From contig NZ_CP059599.1 of NCBI RefSeq assembly GCF_022369455.1, forward strand, positions 1,330,409-1,394,408: a stretch of DNA of 64,000 nt. Direction: 5' to 3'. Below the pieces are notes generated by a model. It had not been told where the DNA came from. It saw nothing but the letters and a program-made list of their open reading frames with translations, and did no database searches. This DNA comes from Campylobacter sp. RM5004 (GTDB lineage Bacteria; Campylobacterota; Campylobacteria; Campylobacterales; Campylobacteraceae). A program made the position numbers and the translations under genes. Shown here piece by piece: positions 37,081 through 46,299 of the stretch. Position 1 is the first letter of the stretch, and each line of letters opens with the position of its first letter.

Positions 37081-37321
37081 GCAAGAAAATAGCAGAGCTA
37101 AAAAAGTTAGAACCTTAGTTGATGCAGCAAATTATTTAAGCTTAGGAATTAGCGTTGTAGTTGCTATTTTAATAGGTGTTGGGCTTGGAATCTTGCTTGC
37201 AAAACTTTATAAGCCCTTATTTTTTGTAGGGCTTGGGTTTGGAATTGCAGCTGCTATTTTAAATGTTTATAAAGCTTATAAATTATTAGTAAAATCAACG
37301 AAAAAGAAGAATAATCATTAG
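37073..37321 (+). CDS. AtpZ/AtpI-family small membrane protein
   Basis: The 82 aa have two hydrophobic segments (about 20-40 and 44-62), the first with AAILIG-like IGVGLGILLAK, and a basic C-terminus, as in AtpZ/AtpI proteins next to F1Fo genes. The chosen start is GTG overlapping the hemL stop by eight bases. A role in F1Fo assembly or ion handling is only inferred; atp genes are not nearby. Confidence 0.6.
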   Translation: MHKQENSRAKKVRTLVDAANYLSLGISVVVAILIGVGLGILLAKLYKPLFFVGLGFGIAAAILNVYKAYKLLVKSTKKKNNH

Positions 37322-37326
37322 TCAAA

Positions 37327-37378
37327 TTCCTAATTCAAATTCCACAAAAATTTCAAAGAATTTGAAATAGGAATTTGC
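37327..37378 (+). repeat. 52-bp palindromic repeat, left flank of the DUF262 module
   Basis: TTCCTAATTCAAATTCC, a core CACAAAAATTTCAAA, then GAATTTGAAATAGGAATTTG. The copy at 40913-40965 is the same in direct orientation except for one added base; a third copy (inverted, about three differences) is at 63780-63831. Confidence 0.85.
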
Positions 37379-37454
37379 TAACTTCATAAAGCATTAAATA
37401 TATTAAAAATCTTAATTTAAATTTTTTATATGGACACAATCACGACAATGCTTT

Positions 37455-37463
37455 TGCTATAAT
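37455..37463 (+). promoter_or_regulatory. Extended -10 promoter of the DUF262 operon
   Basis: TGCTATAAT, an extended -10 box, 42 bp before the first DUF262 start. It lies between the left flanking repeat and the first gene, so the module carries its own promoter. Confidence 0.6.
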
Positions 37464-37504
37464 AATTAATTATTATGGTTAATTACTAAAAAAAGGAAAA
37501 AGTT

Positions 37505-38875
37505 ATGGGATGTATTGATTTTAAGCTTAATGATACAAATCAAGTAGGTTCAAATGTTATAAATTTTAACACTTTAGCAAGCAAGTTAAAACTTAGCATA
37601 CCTGATTATCAACGCCCTTATGTATGGGAGATAAAGCAAACAAGAATGCTTTTAAAAGATATTGAAAATAGTAAAAAAGGAGCCTTGCTAGGCTCTATTA
37701 TTTTGCATAAAACCGAAAACGAAATTTATGAAGTAATAGACGGACAGCAAAGGCTAACTACCATAAAGCTTATTTTAATGGCGTTAGAAAATAAAATAAT
37801 AAAATTAGACAATAAAAGTAAGATTTCGAGTTTATTTTGTAAAAAAGTTTCTTTGTTTTTTATGCAACTACATAAATATCAAACTTATCTAAAAGATGTA
37901 AGTTTTTTTCATAAAATTTCTCAAGATAATATTAAGAATAATTATGAGTATATTAAAAACTATTTGAGTAATGAAGATAAAGCTAAAGATTTTCTAAAAA
38001 AGCTAGAAAATACACAATTTATCATAGTAGCTACAATAAACGCCGATGATGCTTTTATCTTTTTTGATAATACCAACTCAAAAGGCAAAAAACTAGAAAG
38101 CTATGATTTAATAAAAGCCTTTCATTTACAAGCCATGCAAGAGCGTCATAAAGATTTGCAAAATGCTAATGCTAGATATTTTGAAAGTATAAATAAGAGT
38201 AAAGAGGTTAATATTTCAAACTTTATAGATAAGCTACTTTCATATGCTAGATATGCAATTAAACATGGTGAATTGGATAGAAATACTAAAATTGATGTGT
38301 TTGATGAATTTTGCAAAGAAGATTTAAGTGGTTTGTCGTTGTATGATACTGGTATTATAAGAGATTTTTCAAATGGAGTAGATTTTTTTGAGTATTTTAA
38401 AAAATATTATGAAATTGTCAAAACAATCCATTATTCACCTATTTATATACGTATTAAAGAAAATAATGATTATAGTAAATATTTAAGACAAGGTTTAAGG
38501 GCTACTATGATTATTTTTATGGATAAATATAGTAATGGAAATTTTGATTTATTTATTAGGTTATTAATGAGATTATTTCATAATTTTAGAATTACAAATC
38601 AAAAATTTAATAAAGTTAATTCACTTAATTTAGCACAAGATATAATTAAAAAGATTTATTTTTCCACTTTTGAAAGTCAAATAATAGATTATTTAAAAGA
38701 CAAGGTTATTTTAAGTTCCCAAATAGAATTAACAAATATAGATTATACCAATATAGCCTATAAAATATTAAAAAATGATATGGAGTTTTTTAATAATGAA
38801 TATGAAAAATATCAAATTCCTATAATTTCACAAGAAGTTTATAATGAAATTGAACTTAAATCTACAAAAGGATAA
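37505..38875 (+). CDS. DUF262-domain protein (GmrSD-like), first gene of the pair
   Basis: The 456 aa show the DUF262 (ParB-like nucleotide-handling) motifs IPDYQRPYVW at 32-41 and VIDGQQRLTT at 77-86, then FFDNTNSKGKKLESYDLI near 205. No DUF1524/HNH endonuclease motif is visible in the rest, so this is a DUF262-only protein. It is followed three bases later by a DUF262-DUF1524 gene. DUF262 proteins are known in type IV restriction (GmrSD) and other anti-phage systems. A defence role is inferred from family and from the island-like setting. GGAAAAAGTTATG gives a fair start. Confidence 0.75.
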   Translation: MGCIDFKLNDTNQVGSNVINFNTLASKLKLSIPDYQRPYVWEIKQTRMLLKDIENSKKGALLGSIILHKTENEIYEVIDGQQRLTTIKLILMALENKIIKLDNKSKISSLFCKKVSLFFMQLHKYQTYLKDVSFFHKISQDNIKNNYEYIKNYLSNEDKAKDFLKKLENTQFIIVATINADDAFIFFDNTNSKGKKLESYDLIKAFHLQAMQERHKDLQNANARYFESINKSKEVNISNFIDKLLSYARYAIKHGELDRNTKIDVFDEFCKEDLSGLSLYDTGIIRDFSNGVDFFEYFKKYYEIVKTIHYSPIYIRIKENNDYSKYLRQGLRATMIIFMDKYSNGNFDLFIRLLMRLFHNFRITNQKFNKVNSLNLAQDIIKKIYFSTFESQIIDYLKDKVILSSQIELTNIDYTNIAYKILKNDMEFFNNEYEKYQIPIISQEVYNEIELKSTKG

Positions 38876-38878
38876 AAG

Positions 38879-40906
38879 ATGGATACTAAAGCAGAGATTA
38901 AAATAATTAATGATATTAAAGGATATGGTTTCATAATACCACCCTATCAAAGGCTTTATGCTTGGAAAGATGAGCAAATAAAAACTCTTTTAGATGATTT
39001 TAAAAATTGTATTGAGCATAATAAAAACCAAAAAGAACAAAAATCTCATTTTATAGGTAATATCGTAGTATCAGAAGATAATGGCAAATATGTCCTTATA
39101 GATGGGCAGCAAAGGCTAACTACTATTTGGCTAGTTTTAAGGTATTTGTTACAAGGAAAATTTAAGAAAGAAGATTATTTTGATATAGAAATGCCTATTA
39201 GAGAAGAAGATGTTCAGGCGATAGATAAATACTGTAAGGGTAAAACTTTAGATGAATGTTTTAACGAAAAAAACAATACAAATGTAGGTTTTAAGAATGC
39301 TTTTAAATTTTTTGAAGTGTATTTTGGTAAAGATAATGAAGAAGATAAGCAACAACGTATTAATTTTATAAAAAAAGATGTTAAGTTTAATTTAGTTATT
39401 TTAAGTGACCAAGTAGAGCTAAATAAATACTTTGTAAGGATGAATAATACAGGAGTTCAGCTTGATGGCACAGATATTTTAAAGGCAAGATTGTTAAAGT
39501 TGATAAGCGATTATGAAAAAGAACAAAAAATTCAAAATGAAAAAAGCGAAGTTACAAAATACGCTAGGATATTTGATGAATGTTCGCAGATGAATTATTT
39601 TTCAGATTTTAGTTTTATAGATAATAATACGAACACCAATACAACCAAGCCAACTATTGAAAATATAATAAAAAATGAAAAAAAATTACAAAATTACTCA
39701 AATAATAATAATGATAGAGTTAAGTTTGAGAGTATTATTGATTTTCCTACCTTTATTTTGCATGTTTTTAAGATTTTATCAAGACAAGAATCAAATATTT
39801 TTAAAAAAGATATAAAAATATCAATAAAAAAAGACAAATTCCTTGAAAATACTTGGGATAAATTAAATGATGGGTTGAATGCAGAACAAGCAAAAACAAT
39901 CATAGATGCTTTAAAAGAATATAGAACCATTTTTGATACCTTTGTGATAAAAAGAAAAGCAGATAATGAAGAAAATGAATATAAATTATGGAATAAAAAC
40001 AATAATTGGAATGAAGTAAGTGATGCTAATGATTTAGCAATTATTCAAAACTATCTAAGAATAGCAAGGAGTGGAGATAATGCTAACTACCACCACTTTT
40101 TAACGCATTACTTAGAATTTTGTAAAAACGAAATTATGAGTAATGAAATTATGAGTGAAGAAGGAATAACTAGAAAAAAATGTTTGGATAATTTAAAAGA
40201 TAGTAATAACGCAGATAATCTTAGAAAATACCTAAAAAGCATTGATGACTTTTTGGCATTAAAACAACTTGGCATGGCAAATAATTTAATTGATATGGCA
40301 AATTTGATTGATATTATTAGCGATGTTTCTTTTGGTCAATTTAATTTTGATGACCAAACAAATAAAATTAAAGAAAGTATTAAAAATTTAAATTTTGAAA
40401 ATGTAGAAAAAAATACGGATAAGCCCAATTTTAATTTTTTAAACTACGGCACAAATACTCCGCATTATTGGTTTTATCGCTTAGAATATTACTTGTTGAC
40501 CGATGAAAACTTTAAGAAAAAACATAATGATGATATTGAAAAATATCGTTTTAGATATGTTAATTCAGTAGAACATGTTTTAGCGCAAAATGATTTAGAT
40601 GGTTTAAGTAAAGATAAAGAAAATCAAAAAGTGCTGAATGATTTTGGTAATTTAGCCCTAATAACAGATGGTGAAAACTCAACTTTTAGTAATAATGTAT
40701 TTGTTGAAAAGAAAAGAATATTTAATAAATTTAAAAGCAAAGATAAAAAAATAATAAGCTTAAAATTATTGGATATATATAAAAATGAAGAATATCAAAA
40801 AAATGATAAAGATAACAATTTGAATAGCCAAACTTGGCAAGCTATACAAATTGAAAAGCATCGAGAAAAAATGCTAGATATTTTAAAAAACTCATTTAAA
40901 AACTAA
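38879..40906 (+). CDS. DUF262-DUF1524 (GmrSD-like) protein, second gene of the pair
   Basis: The 675 aa begin with IPPYQRLYAW at 20-29 and LIDGQQRLTT at 73-82, plus NKYFVRMNNTGVQLDGTDIL near 180, which define the DUF262 half. The C-terminal half has VEHVLAQND (E565-H566) and FGNLALI near 589, the HNH-like DUF1524 signature, so it is likely a nuclease. The long middle linker is Asn/Lys-rich. It follows the first gene after three bases. The fused arrangement matches single-chain GmrSD; here a second DUF262 protein is added. Confidence 0.8.
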   Translation: MDTKAEIKIINDIKGYGFIIPPYQRLYAWKDEQIKTLLDDFKNCIEHNKNQKEQKSHFIGNIVVSEDNGKYVLIDGQQRLTTIWLVLRYLLQGKFKKEDYFDIEMPIREEDVQAIDKYCKGKTLDECFNEKNNTNVGFKNAFKFFEVYFGKDNEEDKQQRINFIKKDVKFNLVILSDQVELNKYFVRMNNTGVQLDGTDILKARLLKLISDYEKEQKIQNEKSEVTKYARIFDECSQMNYFSDFSFIDNNTNTNTTKPTIENIIKNEKKLQNYSNNNNDRVKFESIIDFPTFILHVFKILSRQESNIFKKDIKISIKKDKFLENTWDKLNDGLNAEQAKTIIDALKEYRTIFDTFVIKRKADNEENEYKLWNKNNNWNEVSDANDLAIIQNYLRIARSGDNANYHHFLTHYLEFCKNEIMSNEIMSEEGITRKKCLDNLKDSNNADNLRKYLKSIDDFLALKQLGMANNLIDMANLIDIISDVSFGQFNFDDQTNKIKESIKNLNFENVEKNTDKPNFNFLNYGTNTPHYWFYRLEYYLLTDENFKKKHNDDIEKYRFRYVNSVEHVLAQNDLDGLSKDKENQKVLNDFGNLALITDGENSTFSNNVFVEKKRIFNKFKSKDKKIISLKLLDIYKNEEYQKNDKDNNLNSQTWQAIQIEKHREKMLDILKNSFKN

Positions 40907-40912
40907 AATTAT

Positions 40913-40965
40913 TTTCCTAATTCAAATTCCACAAAAATTTCAAAGAATTTGAAACTAGGAATTTG
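40913..40965 (+). repeat. 53-bp palindromic repeat, right flank of the DUF262 module
   Basis: Same sequence and orientation as 37327-37378, with GAAACTAGG in place of GAAATAGG (one extra C). It starts seven bases after the second DUF262 gene. Confidence 0.85.
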
Positions 40966-41017
40966 CGTTTAAGAAGTCTTTAGATAAAACGACTAAAATA
41001 GCCCTAAAGGATAATAT

Positions 41018-44000
41018 ATGGATTTTACACATTTACATTTACATACGGAATATTCGCTTTTAGATGGTGCAAACAAAATTGATGAATTAGCAAAAAGACT
41101 AAAAGAGCTAAATTTCAAAGCTTGTGCAATCACCGATCATGGAGTAATGTTTGGGGCTATTCACTTTTATAAAAGTATGAAAAAGCACGGCATTAAGCCT
41201 ATTATTGGCTTTGAAGGTTACTTACACGAAGAAGATGATATAAGCAGCACTTCAACAAATCATCGCTGGCATATATGCTTATTTGCCAAAAATCAAAAAG
41301 GCTATGAAAACCTTATGTATCTTACTTCAAGAGCTCATATAGATGGTTTTTATTATCGCCCAAGAATTAATAAAAAATTATTAAAAGAGCATAGTGAAGG
41401 CATTATTTGTAGTTCTGCATGTCTTGCCGGTGAGATTAATTGGCACTTAAATGATAAAGAAGTTCGCCGTAATGGAAAAACAAACGCCGATATGGGAGCT
41501 AAAGGCTACGAAGGAGCTAAAGCTGCTGCACTTTGGTATAAAGAAGTTTTTGGAGATGATTTTTATCTTGAAATTATGAGAATGGGGATTAATTCTCAAT
41601 ATAATATAGACACAAATATACTTAAATTAGGAAGAGAATTAGGTATAAAAGTAATTGCTACAAACGATTCGCACTATACATACAAAGATAGAGCTCAAGC
41701 TCAAAATATTTTCATGGCAATTAGCACAGGAGATATCGTTGGGGTTGATCCTGAAAGTGAAGATGCTAAGAAAAACACAGGCTTAAGACATACAATGAGT
41801 GAAATTTATGTAAAAAGTCCTGAAGAAATGTATGAATTATTCCTTGATGTGCCTGAAGTTGTGCAAAATACTCAAGAAATAGTTGATAAATGTAATTTAG
41901 AATTAAACCTAGGAAACCCTACTCCGCCAAACTTTAAATTCGCCCTTGAATATGCCGAAAAAATCGGCTTAGAGCTTCCTAGTAAAGATATTTTTAGTTT
42001 TGATAATGATGATGTATTGTTTGAAAAGCTTTGCTGGGATGGACTTGCTAAGCGTTTGGTTTATATTGATGAGAGCAAGCACGAAACATATAAAGAGCGT
42101 TTAAGAACTGAGATAAATATTATTAAAAATATGCGTTTTAGTGGTTATATGCTAATCGTTCATGATTTTATTAAGGCTGCTAAAGATATGGATATTCCTG
42201 TTGGACCTGGTAGGGGTTCTGCTGCAGGTTCTTTGGTGTCATTTTGTCTAGAAATAACTGATTTAGACCCACTTCCTTATAACTTACTTTTTGAGCGTTT
42301 TTTAAATCCTGAGCGTGTTTCTATGCCTGATATTGATGTGGATTTTTGTCAAAATAGGCGTGAAGAAGTGATTGATTATGTTGTACAAAAATATGGTCGT
42401 TATAACGTAGCCCAAGTAATTACTTTTGGTAAATTACTTGCAAAAGGTGTTATTCGTGATGTTGCAAGGGTTTGTGATTTACGCATAAAAGATGCTGATA
42501 CTTTAGCAAAATTAGTGCCTGAAGAATTAAAAATCACTTTAAAAGATGCTTACGAAAAAAACCCTGATATAAAAGCTTTCATTGAAGATTTAGACAATCG
42601 CGCTGAATATAAAAATATAGTTTGTCATCCTGATGATGTAAGGGGCAAAAGCAAAATCGGAACAAGGGTTTGGGAATATTCATTAGCTCTTGAAGGACTT
42701 AATAGAAACGCAGGAATGCATGCTGCTGGTGTTGTTATTTCAAACGAAGAATTATGGAAAAAAACTCCATTATTTAAACAGCCAAAATCAGATGCGTTAG
42801 TAACTCAATATATGAAAGATTATCTTGAAGATGTTGATTTGATTAAGTTTGACTTCTTGGGGCTTAAAACTTTAACCGTTATTGATAATGCTATAAAACT
42901 TATTAAAAAACGCCATAATATAGACATAGACTGGAACAAAATTGATGTAAATGATAAAGGCGTTTATGATTTAATTCAAACTGGTAACACTCTTGGGATT
43001 TTTCAAATAGAAAGCTCGGGAATGCAGGATTTAAATGCTAGGCTTAAGCCAACTTGCTTTGAAGATTTAATCGCTGTTCTTGCACTTTATCGCCCAGGAC
43101 CACTTGATAGTGGAATGGTTGATGATTTTATTGACATTAAGCATGGAAGAAAACCTGCTGTATATGCTTTCCCTGAATTAAAGCCTATTTTAGAGCCAAC
43201 TTATGGGGTTATTGTATATCAAGAGCAAGTTATGCAAGTCGTTCAAACTATCGGTGGATTTAGCCTAGGTGGAGCTGATTTGGTTCGCCGTGCAATGGGT
43301 AAGAAAAAGCTTGAAGAAATGATTAAGCTAAAAGGCGAGTATTTAGATGGAGCTATAAAGCAAGGCTTTGATGAGAAAAAGGCTGATGATTTATGGGAGC
43401 TTATCTTAAAGTTTGCTGAATACGGCTTTAATAAATCTCACTCGGCTGCTTATGCTCTAGTTGCGTTTCAGACTGCTTATCTTAAAAAATATTATGAAAC
43501 GGAATTTATGGCAGCATTACTAACTAGCGAAGAAGGTAAGGTTGAAAAAATTGAAAAATACAAAGATGAGCTTGATAGATTAGGAATAGAGCTTTTACCA
43601 CCAAATATCAATGATGGCACAAGAGAATTTAACGTTATTGATAAAGATGGAAAGGCTGCTATTGTTTATGGACTAGGCTCAATTAAAAGCTTTGGAATTC
43701 CAAGCGCTGAAGGTCTTACTAAAGCTAGAGGAGATAAGCCATTTACTGATATAAAAGACTTTATTGCAAGAGCTGATGCTGCTTATATGAATAAAAAAGG
43801 CATAGAAGCTTTAGCTAAAACGGGTTGCTTTGAATGTATAGGAATTAATAGAAAAAGCTCTTTAGCTGCAATTGATTATATTATTAATGAATTTAAAGCA
43901 AAAAAAGAGCATGATAAAAGATTACAAGAAAGCTTGTTTTCTCAGTTTGAAACCGAATATCATAGTAGTATTGATATTACAAATCAAGAAGAATTTAGCG

Positions 44001-45193
44001 TTGCAGAACTTGCAGAATTTGATAAAGAATATTTAGGCATTTATTTAGGAACTCACCCGCTAGATGAGTTTAAAAAAGAAATCAAATCAATAGATCATTA
44101 TAAAAGCTCTGATTTTGAAAACTTAGATGATGGTGATTATCAAGCATTTTGCTTAGGTATTATTGAAGAAGTAGATTTTAAACAAAGTAAAAGTGGTAAA
44201 AGTTATGCAAATATTAAAGCGCTTGATTATTATTCAAACTTTAATATTTTATGCTTTAACCCTGATTTAATAGAAATTTTAGCGTCAAAATATAAAGCTA
44301 TGAATCTTGCTTCTTCGGATACAAAAACCAAAAAATCTCTTTATGGATTTTTACTAAACAATAAGCGTGAAAATGGCAAAAATACTTTATTTTTAAATAG
44401 TTTAGTTGAAGTTGATGCTCAAGATATAGGCGTAAATGAGTTTGATAAAAACGCCTTAGGTTTTGAAGTTTTTGTCAAAAAAGGTGGCAAAAAAATCAAA
44501 GGCGATATAAAAAGATTTTCTCATTTAGTTGAAAAAATAGACTATTTAAAGCATAGCGAATTCGCTCAAAGCGAGTATGGAGATTATAACGCCTTTAGCT
44601 TGGGTGTTGTAATTGATGCAGAATTTAAAATCAGCAAGAAAAATAAAGCATTTGCTAAGATTAAAGTTGTTGATGAAGTTGGAGAATTTGATATTTTATG
44701 CTTTAACGATGATGTTTATAAAAAGCTTGAAAAAGAGTTTTTAAATCAAGAAAAAGAAGAAAAATTATATGGTTTTGATTTAAGCCTTAGGGTTGATGAT
44801 AATGGAACAGGAGCGTTTTTAGATGACTTTTTCTTAATTACTCCTGAGCTTATAAAAGAGCCTAGCAATGGTAAAAATGCCTTAGGATATTCGGTAATTG
44901 AGAAAAGAGTGGCAAAAGCAAGAAGGGTTTATAATAAAGAAAACAAAGAAGAATTTACCCAAAGTCCAAAAGCATTTGAAGGTGAGTTTATAAAGATTGA
45001 TTTATTAAACATAAAAGCAGAAATTTTAGAAGAAATAACAAGGCTAATTAAAGATAATTTATGTTCTAAAGAAGTTGCTCGTGAGATTGTTTTAGAATTT
45101 TTAGTTGATTCTTGTGTCAGTAAGTATTCAAGAAGATTTGGCGTAAATTACGAAACAATAGAAAAAATCAAAGAATTAGCAAAAACTAGCTAA
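41018..45193 (+). CDS. dnaE: DNA polymerase III alpha subunit with duplicated C-terminal module
   Basis: Replicative polymerase. The 1391 aa open with the PHP domain (HLHLHTEYSLLDG); the catalytic aspartates are D438 and D440 (PDIDVDF). The helix-hairpin-helix and OB regions follow. The length exceeds the roughly 1160-1200 aa usual for the family. Two adjacent, mutually similar OB-like modules are visible: DYQAFCLGIIEEVDF...NILCFN from about 1039, and DYNAFSLGVVIDAEF...DILCFN from about 1188. Each is followed by LYGF and NALGF/NALGY. The duplication accounts for much of the extra length. AAAGGATAATATATG gives a good start. Confidence 0.95.
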   Translation: MDFTHLHLHTEYSLLDGANKIDELAKRLKELNFKACAITDHGVMFGAIHFYKSMKKHGIKPIIGFEGYLHEEDDISSTSTNHRWHICLFAKNQKGYENLMYLTSRAHIDGFYYRPRINKKLLKEHSEGIICSSACLAGEINWHLNDKEVRRNGKTNADMGAKGYEGAKAAALWYKEVFGDDFYLEIMRMGINSQYNIDTNILKLGRELGIKVIATNDSHYTYKDRAQAQNIFMAISTGDIVGVDPESEDAKKNTGLRHTMSEIYVKSPEEMYELFLDVPEVVQNTQEIVDKCNLELNLGNPTPPNFKFALEYAEKIGLELPSKDIFSFDNDDVLFEKLCWDGLAKRLVYIDESKHETYKERLRTEINIIKNMRFSGYMLIVHDFIKAAKDMDIPVGPGRGSAAGSLVSFCLEITDLDPLPYNLLFERFLNPERVSMPDIDVDFCQNRREEVIDYVVQKYGRYNVAQVITFGKLLAKGVIRDVARVCDLRIKDADTLAKLVPEELKITLKDAYEKNPDIKAFIEDLDNRAEYKNIVCHPDDVRGKSKIGTRVWEYSLALEGLNRNAGMHAAGVVISNEELWKKTPLFKQPKSDALVTQYMKDYLEDVDLIKFDFLGLKTLTVIDNAIKLIKKRHNIDIDWNKIDVNDKGVYDLIQTGNTLGIFQIESSGMQDLNARLKPTCFEDLIAVLALYRPGPLDSGMVDDFIDIKHGRKPAVYAFPELKPILEPTYGVIVYQEQVMQVVQTIGGFSLGGADLVRRAMGKKKLEEMIKLKGEYLDGAIKQGFDEKKADDLWELILKFAEYGFNKSHSAAYALVAFQTAYLKKYYETEFMAALLTSEEGKVEKIEKYKDELDRLGIELLPPNINDGTREFNVIDKDGKAAIVYGLGSIKSFGIPSAEGLTKARGDKPFTDIKDFIARADAAYMNKKGIEALAKTGCFECIGINRKSSLAAIDYIINEFKAKKEHDKRLQESLFSQFETEYHSSIDITNQEEFSVAELAEFDKEYLGIYLGTHPLDEFKKEIKSIDHYKSSDFENLDDGDYQAFCLGIIEEVDFKQSKSGKSYANIKALDYYSNFNILCFNPDLIEILASKYKAMNLASSDTKTKKSLYGFLLNNKRENGKNTLFLNSLVEVDAQDIGVNEFDKNALGFEVFVKKGGKKIKGDIKRFSHLVEKIDYLKHSEFAQSEYGDYNAFSLGVVIDAEFKISKKNKAFAKIKVVDEVGEFDILCFNDDVYKKLEKEFLNQEKEEKLYGFDLSLRVDDNGTGAFLDDFFLITPELIKEPSNGKNALGYSVIEKRVAKARRVYNKENKEEFTQSPKAFEGEFIKIDLLNIKAEILEEITRLIKDNLCSKEVAREIVLEFLVDSCVSKYSRRFGVNYETIEKIKELAKTS

Positions 45194-45197
45194 AGCA

Positions 45198-45240
45198 AAT
45201 TCCTATTTCAAATTCTAATTTTTTTTAGAATTTGAAATAG
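45198..45240. repeat. Dispersed palindromic repeat after dnaE
   Basis: AAATTCCTATTTCAAATTCT and AGAATTTGAAATAG in inverted orientation with a T-rich loop. Confidence 0.7.
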
Positions 45241-45280
45241 TGGAAAATATATAAATTAGTTTTAATATCAAAGGATTAAT

Positions 45281-45859
45281 ATGTTTAGTTGGTTTAGTTT
45301 TTTATCTTATGCTGTGATTATGTCTATTACACCAGGGGCAAACAATATCTTATCAATGATAAATGCGAAAAATTTCGGATTTAAAAAGAGTTTGCCTTTT
45401 AATTTCGGAGTTTTTGTAGGCTTTAGCGTTGTAATGTTAATTTGCACTATTTTTTGCAATTTATTATCAGTATATATTCCTATGCTTCAATTTTATATGC
45501 AAATAATCGGAGCTATTTATTTAACTTATTTAGCCTTTAAGATTATAAAAAGCACATTAAATGATAATGTAAAGCCTACAAATAGCTTTATTCAAGGTGC
45601 ATTATTACAATTTATAAATCCAAAAATTTATATTTATTGCATAGTGTCAATGCAAACTTTCATAATGCCTTTTTATCAAAATGATTTCTTTATGTTAATA
45701 CTTTTTGCATTTTTACTAGCTTTTATAGGAAGTATTTTTACATTTCTTTGGGCTGGCTTTGGCAGTATTTTTAGTGTTTTATTCGTAAAATATGCAAAAA
45801 TTACAAATATTATTCTAGCTTTAATGCTTATTTATTGTGCTTTAAGCTTGTTTTTCTAA
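45281..45859 (+). CDS. LysE-family amino-acid exporter
   Basis: The 192 aa have about five or six hydrophobic segments and the family signature near the N-terminus, SITPGANNILSMINAKNFGFKKS, with LPFNFGVFVGF. Members export amino acids such as lysine, homoserine or threonine; the substrate is unknown. AAAGGATTAATATG gives a good start. Convergent with the HxlR gene. Confidence 0.85.
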   Translation: MFSWFSFLSYAVIMSITPGANNILSMINAKNFGFKKSLPFNFGVFVGFSVVMLICTIFCNLLSVYIPMLQFYMQIIGAIYLTYLAFKIIKSTLNDNVKPTNSFIQGALLQFINPKIYIYCIVSMQTFIMPFYQNDFFMLILFAFLLAFIGSIFTFLWAGFGSIFSVLFVKYAKITNIILALMLIYCALSLFF

Positions 45860-45893
45860 TTATTAAATTTAGATTTTAATACCATAAAATCAT

Positions 45894-45914
45894 TAGAATT
45901 TGAAATAGGAATTA
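45894..45914. repeat. Dispersed repeat unit
   Basis: AGAATTTGAAATAGGAATTA between the convergent LysE and HxlR genes. Confidence 0.5.
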
Positions 45915-46223
45915 TTTATTTTCATTTCCCCATTTGCAAAGCATTTTCATAATAGGAACTAAAGTTTGTCCCTTTTTGCTTAGCCTGTATTCTACTTTTG
46001 GTGGTATTACTGGATATTCTATGCGAATTATTAGACCATCACTTTCAAGCTCTTTTAAAGCTCTTGTAAGACTTTTAAAAGAAACATCTCCAACAGCTCT
46101 TTTAAGCTCGTTGTATCTTAAGACTTCGCTATGCAAAAGATTATACATGATCTCAATTTTATATTTGCCAAAAATTTGCTTTAGGGCGTGTTTTAGCCAA
46201 CAATTTTCTAAATGATTTTGCAT
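45912..46223 (-). CDS. HxlR-family transcriptional regulator
   Basis: A 103-aa winged-helix regulator with ENCWLKHALKQIFGKYKIEIMYNLL, RYNELKRAVGDVSFKSLTRALKELESDGLI and RIEYPVIPPKVEYRLSKKG, the full HxlR pattern; a Cys near the N-terminus (NCW) is where redox-sensing members react with aldehydes or quinones. I chose the ATG at 46221-46223 with AGGAG before it; the longer frame would run into the mdaB promoter. Divergent from mdaB, so it probably controls it. Confidence 0.85.
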   Translation of the reverse strand: MQNHLENCWLKHALKQIFGKYKIEIMYNLLHSEVLRYNELKRAVGDVSFKSLTRALKELESDGLIIRIEYPVIPPKVEYRLSKKGQTLVPIMKMLCKWGNENK

Positions 46224-46244
46224 ACACTCTCCTTTTTGTTCGTA

Positions 46245-46272
46245 TTGACAAAAAACTCCCATTAATTATAAT
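46245..46272 (+). promoter_or_regulatory. Promoter of mdaB
   Basis: TTGACA (46245-46250), 16 bp, then TATAAT (46267-46272): a consensus sigma-70 promoter between the divergent HxlR and mdaB genes. The HxlR protein may bind here. Confidence 0.7.
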
Positions 46273-46299
46273 GACTTTACCATAAATTAAGGAGGTTTT

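Noticed and set aside
46224-46262. Longer HxlR start at 46262
   Set aside because: It would run through the mdaB promoter; the internal ATG has AGGAG and the usual family N-terminus.
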